Assembly (NCBI RefSeq): GCF_000737695.1
Contig: NZ_JPRM01000019.1
Coordinates: 22,419-86,418 of the forward strand
Source: Flavobacterium hydatis
Lineage (GTDB): Bacteria > Bacteroidota > Bacteroidia > Flavobacteriales > Flavobacteriaceae
Direction of reading: 5' to 3'
Length of the DNA stretch: 64,000 bases
Below are positions 44,330 to 52,821 of this stretch, one piece after another (position 1 is the stretch's first letter; each line of letters opens with the position of its first letter). The notes under the pieces were generated by a model that saw only the letters and a list, made by a program, of their open reading frames with translations, was not told the origin of the DNA and did no database searches. A program made the position numbers and the translations under genes.

Positions 44330-45121
44330 ATGAATTCTAATCCTATTTCTGAAAGTGAAATTGTAGCTACAATTGTATTTAGTTGTCTAGCCTTTGTTCT
44401 TATGGGAGTTGTTCTTGTTATGTTTTTTTATTTCTCGAGAAAGAAAATAATAAAAGAGAAATTAGAAAAAAAGGATTTAGAAATTCAATACCAGAAAGAC
44501 CAAGTACAAGCAGTAATTCTTACACAAGAAGAAGAACGAAAGCGTATAGCGCAAGATTTGCATGATGATATAAGCTCTAAATTAAATGTAGTATCGTTAA
44601 ATAGTCATTTATTAAATACACCTAATTTAAGTGAAAGCGAGATAAACGAAATTACTGGGAATATTATTAATCTAACAGCTAAAGCTTTGGATAGTTCCAG
44701 AAAAATAGCCCACGGATTATTTCCACCAGTATTAGAGAAATTTGGTTTGCATGCAGGTATAGAAGAATTATGTTTGGAGTTTGAAAGTAGCAAAGCAATA
44801 TCAATAGACTATCAAAATCATATAGATTTTGATAAGAAAGATAAAGATAAACACTTACACATTTTTAGAATTTTGCAAGAACTCATGAATAATTCATTGA
44901 GACATGGAAAGGCTACAAAGATTTCGATTGTTTTTGAAGAAAATGATGGAATTAAAAAAGGTACATATTCTGATAATGGAATTGGATTTGATTCTAAAAA
45001 TATAGAAAATCAAAAAGGGCTTGGCATGAAGAATATTGAAAGCAGAGTTTCTTTTTTAAACGGAAACTTGGATGTAGAATCAGTTATTAATAGAGGAATT
45101 TCAGTAGTTTTTACTTTTTAA
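44330..45121 (+). CDS. Sensor histidine kinase (HisKA_3 type)
   Basis: A 263-residue kinase from the ATG at 44330; a TTG 16 codons earlier is less likely. One N-terminal transmembrane helix (about 11-35) is followed by a short coiled coil. The HisKA_3 box EEERKRIAQDLHDDIS has the phospho-acceptor His78. The HATPase domain has ILQELMNNSLRHGKA and DNGIGFDSK, then GLGMKNIESRVSFL. There is no extracytoplasmic sensor domain, so the signal may come through another membrane protein. It pairs with the LuxR-type regulator 126 bases downstream. Confidence 0.9.
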   Translation: MNSNPISESEIVATIVFSCLAFVLMGVVLVMFFYFSRKKIIKEKLEKKDLEIQYQKDQVQAVILTQEEERKRIAQDLHDDISSKLNVVSLNSHLLNTPNLSESEINEITGNIINLTAKALDSSRKIAHGLFPPVLEKFGLHAGIEELCLEFESSKAISIDYQNHIDFDKKDKDKHLHIFRILQELMNNSLRHGKATKISIVFEENDGIKKGTYSDNGIGFDSKNIENQKGLGMKNIESRVSFLNGNLDVESVINRGISVVFTF

Positions 45122-45247
45122 GCCAGATTAATAGCTATTTAAATTTACATTTTTTGTATTTTCGTAAGATAAATTACTTGTTTTGCAATTGTCTGTTTTT
45201 AATTCATTAAAGTAGTAAGCTAATTATTGATATCCCTGATAAACAAA

Positions 45248-45913
45248 ATGAAAACTACGGTAAAAATAATATTAGTTGATGACGAAATTTTATTTCGCAA
45301 AGGAATATTGTTTTTATTGGAGAGAGAAGAAAATTTAGAGGTTATTTTTGAGGCTTCAGATGGAACAGAATTAATTTCATTTTTAGAAAGATCTAGTGAT
45401 CAACCAGATATTATTATCATAGATTTAAAAATGCCTATTTTAAATGGAGTTGAATCTACTAAAATTATCCATAGAAAATTCCCAGAAGTCAAAGTCATTG
45501 CTTTAACAAGTTATGATACTAAATCATTTGTTGCAAATATGATACAAGTTGGAGCAGTTTCTTATTTGATAAAGAATGCTACTCCAAAAGATTTAATTTT
45601 TACAATTAATGAGGTAAATACGAGAGGATATTATTATAATGATAGAGTACTTAAAATTATACATGAAATAGCCAAAGCAGGTAAAAATACCAGATGCAAT
45701 TTAGATACAAATTTTCTTTCTACTCGTGAAATTGAAGTTCTACGGTTAATTTGTTTACAAAAAAGTACAGCCGAAATTGCTGAAGAACTTTTTATAAGCC
45801 CTAGAACTGTTGAAGGGCATCGGAATAATTTATTGCTTAAAACAGAATCTAGAAATACAGCTGGATTAGTGGTTTATGCTATTCAAAATGATATTGCGGT
45901 ACTTACAAATTAA
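45248..45913 (+). CDS. LuxR/NarL-type response regulator
   Basis: A 221-residue regulator from the ATG at 45248 (a TTG seven codons earlier is not preferred). The receiver domain has acidic DDE at 11-13, phospho-acceptor Asp59 in IIIIDLKMPILNG and lysine in SYLIKNAT. The HTH (about 155-215) reads LSTREIEVLRLICLQKSTAE and SPRTVEGHRNNLL, the standard LuxR type. It is the output of the kinase just upstream. No target operator is visible. Confidence 0.92.
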   Translation: MKTTVKIILVDDEILFRKGILFLLEREENLEVIFEASDGTELISFLERSSDQPDIIIIDLKMPILNGVESTKIIHRKFPEVKVIALTSYDTKSFVANMIQVGAVSYLIKNATPKDLIFTINEVNTRGYYYNDRVLKIIHEIAKAGKNTRCNLDTNFLSTREIEVLRLICLQKSTAEIAEELFISPRTVEGHRNNLLLKTESRNTAGLVVYAIQNDIAVLTN

Positions 45914-45919
45914 TAATTC

Positions 45920-46072
45920 TTAATTACTTCCGCTACTAGCTAAGAACTGGATAGATAAAACATAGTATAAAATAATGGTCAATATCAATAAACAAGCTCC
46001 TATCTTTCGAACTAAATTTGCGAGTCTAAGTTTGTTATTTGTTCCATTAAGTTTCATTGTTTGGGTTTTCAT
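45920..46072 (-). CDS. Small single-helix membrane protein
   Basis: A 50-residue open frame in the gap between the regulator and the next gene. It has a basic N-terminus (MKTQTMKLNGTNNKLRLANL) and a single hydrophobic helix (IGACLLILTIILYYVLSIQF), with a short Ser-rich end. No other frame fills this space. It is antisense to the reading direction of its neighbours. The size and composition suit a real small membrane protein, but there is no homology evidence. Confidence 0.45.
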   Translation of the reverse strand: MKTQTMKLNGTNNKLRLANLVRKIGACLLILTIILYYVLSIQFLASSGSN

Positions 46073-46212
46073 GGTCAATTGTTAATTATTTAATAAAAAC
46101 AAATTTAGCCAGAGTTATCCTTACATTTATGCGTGTTTATACGTGTTTTTATAGAAAACCAATAATTGTTTAGTCTTGTGTTAGAATAGATTAAAATAAA
46201 AATAGATTAAAA

Positions 46213-47472
46213 ATGAAATATTATATTGCTTATGTATTCTTCTTTTTATTATCATTTAATGGAAGAGCTTCGTTTATTTTACTTCCAATGGACGAAACAT
46301 CACAGCAAAACCATCTAAAAGCTTATGGAATAACGTATTGGTGTTTGAACAAAAATTACAAAGCCAGTTGGTTACTTAATTATCGTGGAGGTTCTTTTTT
46401 GCTACCAGATACAGAAGAAATTCGTAAAGAATGTAAAATTAGAGGAGTTAGTTTTGAAGTGCTTTCAGATAGCGAAGAGAATTCTATTTTAAATGAAATC
46501 TCAAGTCCATCTCAGAATATGGAAACAGTTATTCTTGAGAAAGCTCCAAAAATAGCAGTTTATACACCCAAAGGAAAACAACCTTGGGATGATGCAGTTA
46601 CTCTAGTATTAACGTATGCCGAAATTCCGTTTACCCCAATATATGATGAAGAAGTTCTAAGCGATCAGTTATTGTTATATGATTGGTTGCATTTACATCA
46701 TGAAGATTTTACAGGACAATATGGAAAATTTTACTCAGCCTATAAAAATGCACCTTGGTATATAGAACAAAAGAAAGATGCTGAAGCATTGGCAACTAAA
46801 CTGGGATATGATAAAGTATCTAAGGAAAAGGGCGCAGTAGCCAAAAAAATTAGAGATTTTGTAATAGGTGGAGGGTTTATGTTTGCAATGTGTTCGGCAA
46901 CAGATAGTTTTGATATTGCTCTGGCTGCAGATGGAGTAGATATTTGCGAAGCAATGTTTGATGGAGACGCTAGTGAACCAAATTATCAATCTAAACTTAA
47001 TTATGCTAATTCATTTGCTTTTAGAGACTTTACTCTAGAACGTAAACCAGAGATATATGAATTTTCAGATATTGATATGACACCAAAAAGGAGAGTACCA
47101 ATGGATAAGGATTATTTTACGTTAATGGAATTTTCTGCAAAATGGGATCCAATACCAAGTATGTTATGTCAAAATCATACCCAACTTGTAAAAGGATTCA
47201 TGGGACAAACAACTTCATTTGATGCTGAATTTGTAAAATCGAGCGCTTTGGTAATGGGTACATGTGAGATTAACGGAGAAGTAAGATATTTACATGGCGA
47301 AAAAGGAAAAGGAATGTTTACTTTTTTTGGAGGACATGATCCTGAAGATTTTCAACATAAAGTAGGTGATCCACCAACAGTTTTAGACTTACATCCAAAT
47401 TCCCCAGGATATCGTTTAATATTAAATAACGTATTATTTCCTGCCGCTAAAAAGAAAAAACTAAAAACATAG
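46213..47472 (+). CDS. Exported protein of the so-called asparagine synthetase B group
   Basis: A 419-residue protein with a leader (MKYYIAYVFFFLLSFNGRAS). The mature part begins FILLPMDETSQQNHLKAYG and has PKIAVYTPKGKQPWDDAVT, then IGGGFMFAMCSATDSFDIAL and FTFFGGHDPEDFQHKVGD. That layout resembles a class I amidotransferase-like or ThuA-like Rossmann fold. From memory, homologues in flavobacteria are often labelled asparagine synthetase B. I see no N-terminal nucleophile or ATP pyrophosphatase motif to support that name. It is secreted, which also argues against it. The function is unknown. Confidence 0.68.
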   Translation: MKYYIAYVFFFLLSFNGRASFILLPMDETSQQNHLKAYGITYWCLNKNYKASWLLNYRGGSFLLPDTEEIRKECKIRGVSFEVLSDSEENSILNEISSPSQNMETVILEKAPKIAVYTPKGKQPWDDAVTLVLTYAEIPFTPIYDEEVLSDQLLLYDWLHLHHEDFTGQYGKFYSAYKNAPWYIEQKKDAEALATKLGYDKVSKEKGAVAKKIRDFVIGGGFMFAMCSATDSFDIALAADGVDICEAMFDGDASEPNYQSKLNYANSFAFRDFTLERKPEIYEFSDIDMTPKRRVPMDKDYFTLMEFSAKWDPIPSMLCQNHTQLVKGFMGQTTSFDAEFVKSSALVMGTCEINGEVRYLHGEKGKGMFTFFGGHDPEDFQHKVGDPPTVLDLHPNSPGYRLILNNVLFPAAKKKKLKT

Positions 47473-47475
47473 TTT

Positions 47476-48279
47476 TTAGTTTAAAGAAAATTCCATCCAT
47501 ATTGGGATGTGATCAGATATTTTTCGAGCCTCTTTTAAGGAATCAAAATCTTTATAAAAATGAATTATGCCTTTGTTTTTTATTTTGATTTTCGAAGTTT
47601 GGTAGAAAATATTATCAAACTCAGAAGCTAAACATACATTATTAATACATTTTTGTTTCAAGGATGTTTTTTGGTTTTCTAAAATCGGTTGATAATCCAT
47701 TTTCTTCAAAGGATTAAAAACAGTATGAGATTGCGGACAATTAAAATCACCCACAAAAATCAAATTTAGATTTGGATATTGTTGAGGTAAAAACTTGAAA
47801 TATTTAATTTCCGTTTCAGGTTGCTTGCTTTTTGTGATAGCATGAAAGCTTACTAATGTAAAAGTTTTACCGTCTTTTTCAAAAGTGGCATAATAGGGTT
47901 CACGGTCTATTTGCTGTTCATATTGTTTTTCAAGCCAAGGTTTTCCTTTTAGTTTTACTTTGCTAGTTTTCCAGATAAAAGCATATCGCTCTGTTTTGTA
48001 AGCACTACTGCTTGTAGGATCACTAATAGAGTAATCCCATTTAGCACCTTTTCGATTGAGTTCATCAGCCAATCTCGCAACAGCTTGAGAACCTCCATGA
48101 CCAGCAACAACTTCTTGAATTGCAATGATATCGTGATTCTTGATTGTATTAGCGATAAAACTAATTTCTAGATCAGATTTTGATTTACCAAAGTTTTGAA
48201 TGTTCCAGGAAAGAATTTTGGTTTGAGAAAAAAGTAATGTAGAGAATAGAACAAATAGGGCAGTAAATGGGATTTTCAT
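47476..48279 (-). CDS. Exported endonuclease/exonuclease/phosphatase-family enzyme
   Basis: A 267-residue protein with a short leader (to LFSQ, near residue 19) and the EEP fold. ILSWNIQNFG (metal and catalytic Asn), IIAIQEVVAG (Glu), LIFVGDFNCPQ (Asp/Asn pair) and KISDHIPIWMEF (catalytic Asp-His) are all in place. It could be a DNase I-like nuclease or a phosphodiesterase. It is exported, and lies next to a Cys-His small protein and a lipoprotein in the same orientation. Confidence 0.9.
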   Translation of the reverse strand: MKIPFTALFVLFSTLLFSQTKILSWNIQNFGKSKSDLEISFIANTIKNHDIIAIQEVVAGHGGSQAVARLADELNRKGAKWDYSISDPTSSSAYKTERYAFIWKTSKVKLKGKPWLEKQYEQQIDREPYYATFEKDGKTFTLVSFHAITKSKQPETEIKYFKFLPQQYPNLNLIFVGDFNCPQSHTVFNPLKKMDYQPILENQKTSLKQKCINNVCLASEFDNIFYQTSKIKIKNKGIIHFYKDFDSLKEARKISDHIPIWMEFSLN

Positions 48280-48323
48280 TCGTAAGGATTAATTTTCAAA
48301 TATAGAGATTATCCTAGAGTTAT

Positions 48324-48533
48324 CTAGTCTTCCCAACCACAAAGTGTCAGGCCATATCCTTGTGCTTGCTTTAAAGAAAGTTTAGTTATTTCCTGTTTAC
48401 AAGAACTTAAACCACGACAAGATTCTTTGTAATGGTATTTTTTTGCACCACTCGCGCCACATACATATACATTGGTTTCTACCAGATTAAAAGAGGTAAG
48501 TGTAATAAATAAGACTAATGTAATAAACTTCAT
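48324..48533 (-). CDS. Small exported Cys/His protein
   Basis: A 69-residue product with a leader (to LVETN, about 20). The mature core CGASGAKKYHYKESCRGLSS has paired cysteines and histidine, followed by QAQGYGLTLCGWED. This resembles a zinc-binding knuckle, with Cys-His spacing like that of small nuclease-associated or Ada-like domains. It is 44 bases upstream of the exported EEP enzyme gene on the same strand, which suggests a functional link. Confidence 0.65.
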   Translation of the reverse strand: MKFITLVLFITLTSFNLVETNVYVCGASGAKKYHYKESCRGLSSCKQEITKLSLKQAQGYGLTLCGWED

Positions 48534-48557
48534 ATTTTTTTATTTAATGTTTTCAAA

Positions 48558-48986
48558 TTAATCTACAACTAGATTATATTCATTTCCGTTTTCGTCAGTA
48601 GCTTTTAATCTGCCATAATCAACCCATTCAGCTTTTATGTCAATTTCCTCGTCAAGATTATTTATAATAATTCCGGCATCATATTTATTTTCAATATTTA
48701 TAATTCCGGTAACTAAATTGCCATCTTGGTCATATCCATTTATGTCATAAGTATATTCATAATTCCCAGATATACCAGTACGATATTCGTACCGGTACTT
48801 TATATCCTTATGGTATGTTTTGGCTTCTTCGGGAGTGATAGATTTTATGTCATCAGGAGTAATTACTTCTTTGTAAAACGCTTGAGCTTTAATTTTTTCT
48901 ACCTGAGGTTGTTCGTTTTTGCATCCTAACAATGCTAAAAGAAGACTGTAAATTATGTATTTAAGTTTTATAGAGGTGTTTTTCAT
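48558..48986 (-). CDS. Hypothetical lipoprotein
   Basis: A 142-residue lipoprotein; the lipobox LLALLGCKNE puts the lipidated Cys at 22. The mature domain is beta-rich with NYEYTYDINGYDQDGNLVTG, a strand-turn motif, and DEEIDIKAEWVDYGRLKATD, so a small beta-barrel is likely. It is 24 bases upstream of the small Cys/His gene. I recognise no family. Confidence 0.65.
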   Translation of the reverse strand: MKNTSIKLKYIIYSLLLALLGCKNEQPQVEKIKAQAFYKEVITPDDIKSITPEEAKTYHKDIKYRYEYRTGISGNYEYTYDINGYDQDGNLVTGIINIENKYDAGIIINNLDEEIDIKAEWVDYGRLKATDENGNEYNLVVD

Positions 48987-49074
48987 TTTCTTATTGTCTA
49001 TTAAGAAGTATTGAATAAGCCTAAAATGGAATTAGTACTTTTAAAATAAGTATTTACATTAAATTTTGAATAGT

Positions 49075-49971
49075 CTAATTTTTTAATATGAAATCTTTAA
49101 TTATCTTATCCATGTTTGATGGTAAGTCTGCATTTTTAATTTCAAAATGCTTTATTTTCATTTCTGTAAGCCATTTGCTCCAATATGCTTTGATAACTTT
49201 TTCTTCATAAGGAGCATTCTTTTTGGGATTTATCCCTAAAACTAAAACTTCTAGATTTGATAAATCATTATCAATTTTAATAAAACCAAAATTTTGTTCT
49301 TCTAATTTATTTTGCCAGTCTTTAGTATTTAGACCATTTTGGCGTATTAATTCGGGAGTTATATAAGTTGTTAAGTTTTCTTCCCTTATTGTCGTTCCGT
49401 CATAAAACATGTAACCGTCAGTTAATAATATGAGTATATTTCTATATCCATTCTCAATACATTGATCTTTGACTTTATTATCAAAAAAACTCCATATATC
49501 AGAGCCTACATAATTATTATCTTTTATTGCTGATGCATATATTTTTGAAGTTTGGGATGCATAATTCGAGTTTATTGAATTCAAAAAATCTTTTGAGACA
49601 TTGTTTTTATCAATTGCTATTCTTAAATTTTTAGATATAGCATTGATTTCTGAATCTGAGGGTTCTGGATTAAAAAACAATTGCATTTTATCATCAATCT
49701 GTCGTATTCTTTTTGATTTCAAATGCTTAGTAAAGGCTTCAGAAATAGATTTTATATAACCCAAGTCTCGTTGATAGTATTCCATTGTTGGATTCGGATT
49801 TTTTTTAAGACTAATTCTATCCGATAAATCTATTAGTATACTGATATTGTAGTTTTCCGTTGTCCCACTTTTAATGGAATCTTCTTTTTTTTCTTTAGCA
49901 GAATTTTGTGTACACGAAATGAAAGAAAGTAATAACAAAGAAATCATGATTATTTTCGAAATGTTTTTCAT
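49075..49971 (-). CDS. VWA-like lipoprotein
   Basis: A 298-residue lipoprotein: lipobox SFISCTQN, Cys20. The mature part is a von Willebrand A-like domain. NISILIDLSDRIS gives the Asp-x-Ser of a MIDAS-like site at residues 48-50 (DLSDR rather than DxSxS), and NILILLTDGYMFYD gives the later Asp. The last part (EKVIKAYWSKWLTEMKIKHF) is helical. It is the last gene of a six-gene operon and lies 5 bases after the coiled-coil membrane gene. It probably binds a metal and a partner protein. Confidence 0.78.
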   Translation of the reverse strand: MKNISKIIMISLLLLSFISCTQNSAKEKKEDSIKSGTTENYNISILIDLSDRISLKKNPNPTMEYYQRDLGYIKSISEAFTKHLKSKRIRQIDDKMQLFFNPEPSDSEINAISKNLRIAIDKNNVSKDFLNSINSNYASQTSKIYASAIKDNNYVGSDIWSFFDNKVKDQCIENGYRNILILLTDGYMFYDGTTIREENLTTYITPELIRQNGLNTKDWQNKLEEQNFGFIKIDNDLSNLEVLVLGINPKKNAPYEEKVIKAYWSKWLTEMKIKHFEIKNADLPSNMDKIIKDFILKN

Positions 49972-49976
49972 AGCTA

Positions 49977-51245
49977 TTAGTTTTTAGAATATACCAAATG
50001 TTGAAAATCTGGGTCGATTAAATTTAATTTACTTAAATGTTCCTCCGAATGAAGTTCACAGTTTTCTAATAATTCTGTTTTTTCTTTATACGGTAATGCT
50101 ATTTCAGTATTAATGGCCTGAAACCATCCTTCTTTATATTGATGATGATAATGAAGATATTCTTTTACTGGGAAGACAAAGCCATCAATTTTTGATTGTA
50201 ATTCTGAAATTTTTCCATTCGTAGTAATTACTTGTTGTTTGAAATCATTGACTTTATTATTAATATCGATTTTTAAATTTTCTAAATCAATTTGTTTTTC
50301 TTTTTTACCTCTAATGAATGCTCTTATTTTATCGATGTTCTCAAATTCTTTCATAACAAAATCAAAAACAAGTCCCCAGATAATATAAACTACAAATCCT
50401 GCAAATATGATCATCCAAAATTCAGCTTCACCTAATGCAATGTTTAAATTATATGGAGAAGAATCAGTAGTTTTGTTAAATTCATATATTTTTTTTTCGA
50501 TTTGATAAGCCAATAATGCATCAAATAAGAATGTTGTAATAAATAATGCAATCATTCTAAAGATATTTTTTATGCCTTTTCCTTTTTGCACCATATGAAT
50601 AACATAGCCTAGTCCCATAAATACAAATGGAATAGTAATAACTAGAATGCCTTCTAACCAACTAGCTTCAAAAGAATTCGTTAATGCATTTGCATCAAAA
50701 ATTGCAGCTGTTAGGCTATCATTCGAAAATTCTTTGAAGAAAGCAGAATATGATGCCGAAATATAAAAGACTAATACATAAAGAGTAATGGGTAGTAATA
50801 AAATTAATCCAATATAAAATTGAGCTTTCAATCCTTTTCCGTCTTCAATTCCATATTTATCAGGATTACGTTTTACTTCGATTATTTCATTTTTGATAAT
50901 ATCAAGGTTGTCATTAATATCCAGTTCTTTCTTTTCATATATACCTATTGCAGCTTCAGATTTTTTAAGCTCTGTCCTATTTTTTTCCTGTTCTTCTCGA
51001 TAGGGCTGTTTTAATCTTTCTTGTTCTAATTTTTGTTTTCGACATTGATCTTCAAAACTCATATATAAATTTTGAAGACATGCTTTTAAGACAATAGGTT
51101 TTCCAGTTGCTTTTACAGATGCTGCAAAACCACTTTGATAGTAGGTGATTCTTATTTGTTCTCTGTCATTTTCATTTTCTTCAGAAATATTTACTGGAGT
51201 TTCTTCTACTTTTTTTAAACTAAATAATTGTGTAAGTGGCTTCAT
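49977..51245 (-). CDS. Coiled-coil polytopic membrane protein
   Basis: A 422-residue protein. A soluble N-terminal domain (about 1-70) precedes a charged coiled coil (about 72-125, KQKLEQERLKQPYREEQEKN). About four transmembrane helices follow (about 142-165, 195-215, 230-250, 275-297). A second coiled coil (about 310-360) leads to a C-terminal domain with FVFPVKEYLHYHHQYKEG. I recognise no family. It lies between the TerB-like and VWA-like genes with gaps of 3 and 5 bases, so the three are probably one machine. Confidence 0.78.
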   Translation of the reverse strand: MKPLTQLFSLKKVEETPVNISEENENDREQIRITYYQSGFAASVKATGKPIVLKACLQNLYMSFEDQCRKQKLEQERLKQPYREEQEKNRTELKKSEAAIGIYEKKELDINDNLDIIKNEIIEVKRNPDKYGIEDGKGLKAQFYIGLILLLPITLYVLVFYISASYSAFFKEFSNDSLTAAIFDANALTNSFEASWLEGILVITIPFVFMGLGYVIHMVQKGKGIKNIFRMIALFITTFLFDALLAYQIEKKIYEFNKTTDSSPYNLNIALGEAEFWMIIFAGFVVYIIWGLVFDFVMKEFENIDKIRAFIRGKKEKQIDLENLKIDINNKVNDFKQQVITTNGKISELQSKIDGFVFPVKEYLHYHHQYKEGWFQAINTEIALPYKEKTELLENCELHSEEHLSKLNLIDPDFQHLVYSKN

Positions 51246-51248
51246 AAC

Positions 51249-51644
51249 TTAAGAGTTTAATTGACTAATAATTTCTTCTTTTTGAATGTTTTTTTGTACA
51301 CAATCAATGAGATAATGTGTTAATTCATTAATGTTCTCATCCAAAAAATTAAAAATCCGACAATATTTTTTGAGCATATTTATTTCGTCATCAGTAATTT
51401 TTTCATCAGCCCAAATTATCCGAGCAAAATCATATAGGTATTCAATACGAGTATTTAATTCGTTAGGAATACATAACTCAGTACTTATAGGATTTAGAAA
51501 AAGTTTATCAAGTTCCTCTTTAGGAATACCTCTTTCATCAGCAAAATGATATAACATTTGGAGTTCTAATACATCAAATTTATTGTCTGATAATGCCATT
51601 TGATATAATCTTAAAAAATGGCTTTTTAATTCTAGTGTTATCAT
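51249..51644 (-). CDS. TerB-like helical protein
   Basis: A 131-residue all-helical protein. SDNKFDVLELQMLYHFADER and RIIWADEKITDDEINMLKKY have acidic spacing typical of the TerB (tellurite-resistance) domain, in which acidic residues bind metal. The length equals one TerB domain. No other Ter genes (terC, terD) are near. It is 3 bases upstream of the coiled-coil membrane gene. Confidence 0.68.
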   Translation of the reverse strand: MITLELKSHFLRLYQMALSDNKFDVLELQMLYHFADERGIPKEELDKLFLNPISTELCIPNELNTRIEYLYDFARIIWADEKITDDEINMLKKYCRIFNFLDENINELTHYLIDCVQKNIQKEEIISQLNS

Positions 51645-51656
51645 TGTTTAGAATAT

Positions 51657-51980
51657 TTATTTAGATAAATTTTCACAAGCGATTCCATCCCCGTCAGAAT
51701 CTAAATTTTTATAACATTTTTTGTTGCCATTATAAGTAGCTTGTGCTTGTGCTTGTGTTGTGAAATCACCACAAGTTTTTGTTGGGCAAGTAGAGCTTGT
51801 AGAGCTTTTTGCTTCACTAGTAGAATCCGATGATTCAGAACAAGAAATCGCAAGGCTAAATAATATTATTAAGATTAGTAGACAACCGTTATTCTTATTT
51901 GAAAATTTAGATCTAGTATTTGTATAATGCGCTTGAACGTATGTTCCGTCTTTTTTGTAATATGCTTTTCTATATCCCAT
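51657..51980 (-). CDS. Membrane-anchored Excalibur domain protein
   Basis: A 107-residue protein. The N-terminal basic/aromatic segment (1-30) precedes one hydrophobic helix (about 32-46), which leads into a Ser/Thr-rich linker. A C-terminal Excalibur calcium-binding motif follows: CYKNLDSDGDGIACENL at about residues 89-105, with a paired upstream cysteine region TCPTKTCGDF. Excalibur domains are often fused to secreted nucleases. It is in the same operon as DUF4236 and TerB-like genes (gaps of 4 and 12 bases). Confidence 0.82.
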   Translation of the reverse strand: MGYRKAYYKKDGTYVQAHYTNTRSKFSNKNNGCLLILIILFSLAISCSESSDSTSEAKSSTSSTCPTKTCGDFTTQAQAQATYNGNKKCYKNLDSDGDGIACENLSK

Positions 51981-51984
51981 GATA

Positions 51985-52233
51985 TTAATGATTTATGATG
52001 TATATTAAATATGTTATCGCTCCAGTAAATGCAAATAGTAGCATGCAGCCACTATTTTTACTTTTATTAAAGTTATTTTGATAATTTAAACCCGATATAC
52101 CTGTTTTAACAGATAGTCTTTTAGGGCTAATAGTTCCCATACTTGTTTTTAAGCTTGGGTAAATTCCGGATTTACTTATGTTTATACTAAATCCTCCTCC
52201 GAGTTTAATTCTTCTTTGAAATCGAAAACCCAT
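51985..52233 (-). CDS. DUF4236 protein with membrane anchor
   Basis: An 82-residue product that begins MGFRFQRRIKLGGGFSINIS and continues SKSGIYPSLKTSMGTISPKR, the pattern of DUF4236. A C-terminal hydrophobic helix (about 62-80) suggests membrane attachment. The family has no known function and often lies near nuclease or stress genes. It lies 4 bases upstream of the Excalibur gene. Confidence 0.82.
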   Translation of the reverse strand: MGFRFQRRIKLGGGFSINISKSGIYPSLKTSMGTISPKRLSVKTGISGLNYQNNFNKSKNSGCMLLFAFTGAITYLIYIINH

Positions 52234-52239
52234 GATAGT

Positions 52240-52446
52240 TTAAGTTGTATGGCACTCATTGGAGCAACTCTTGCAACCATTTGATTTTAAATAAGTCTTT
52301 TTTGCCTCAATTACTGCTAGTTTGCAGTCTGAAAATTCGCCTAAGTATTTTCTGTTTGTCTGAGTTGGTAAAAAAATACAATCTGCAGTATAAACTTCAT
52401 GATCACCATTCAATTGTGCATTTTGGTTTACGTAGTATTTTTTCAT
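52240..52446 (-). CDS. Small Cys-rich hypothetical protein
   Basis: A 68-residue cytoplasmic protein, MKKYYVNQNAQLNGDHEVYT and a tail NGCKSCSNECHTT with clustered cysteines and a histidine that could bind a metal. The first gene of the six-gene operon, 6 bases before the DUF4236 gene. From memory, proteins with this opening and tail recur in bacterial genomes without known function. Confidence 0.75.
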   Translation of the reverse strand: MKKYYVNQNAQLNGDHEVYTADCIFLPTQTNRKYLGEFSDCKLAVIEAKKTYLKSNGCKSCSNECHTT

Positions 52447-52496
52447 GATTCAATTTTAGTTAGTTTAGAAAAATAATGAAGCAACTTTATGCTTCA

Positions 52497-52655
52497 TTAT
52501 TTTCTTTTTTTATAATGATTGTTAGTACTTGAGTTTTTATATTTTCCACCTTTATGTGAACTTCCTTTTCCATTTTTATAATGACCTTTTTGAGCATCAA
52601 TATTGTTACTTAGTAAAAAAAAGAAGAGAGTGAATAACAGGGCTAATTTTTTCAT
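52497..52655 (-). CDS. Secreted basic peptide with PBCV basic-adaptor-like motif
   Basis: A 52-residue product: leader MKKLALLFTLFFFLLSNNID then AQKGHYKNGKGSSHKGGKYK and NSSTNNHYKKRK. The HKGGKYKN...NHYKKR pattern matches the PBCV-specific basic adaptor domain. The start ATG at 52655 is preceded by TAAGTTTG (52692-52685), a TAnnTTTG box. It is short, so it is easily missed by gene finders. It precedes the TerB/VWA operon on the same strand by 50 bases. Confidence 0.62.
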   Translation of the reverse strand: MKKLALLFTLFFFLLSNNIDAQKGHYKNGKGSSHKGGKYKNSSTNNHYKKRK

Positions 52656-52821
52656 ATATTTTTTGTTTTAAATTATTAATACGACAAACTTAAGCTCATT
52701 GTAAAACAGTTTATTACGGTTTCCCGCATTCAGAAAAATAATAGATAAAATAAAATTGTCTTACTCTTGAAGTAGTACGGTAATAACCAGAAGAGGATTA
52801 GGAAAAGCATTTAAAATAGAT

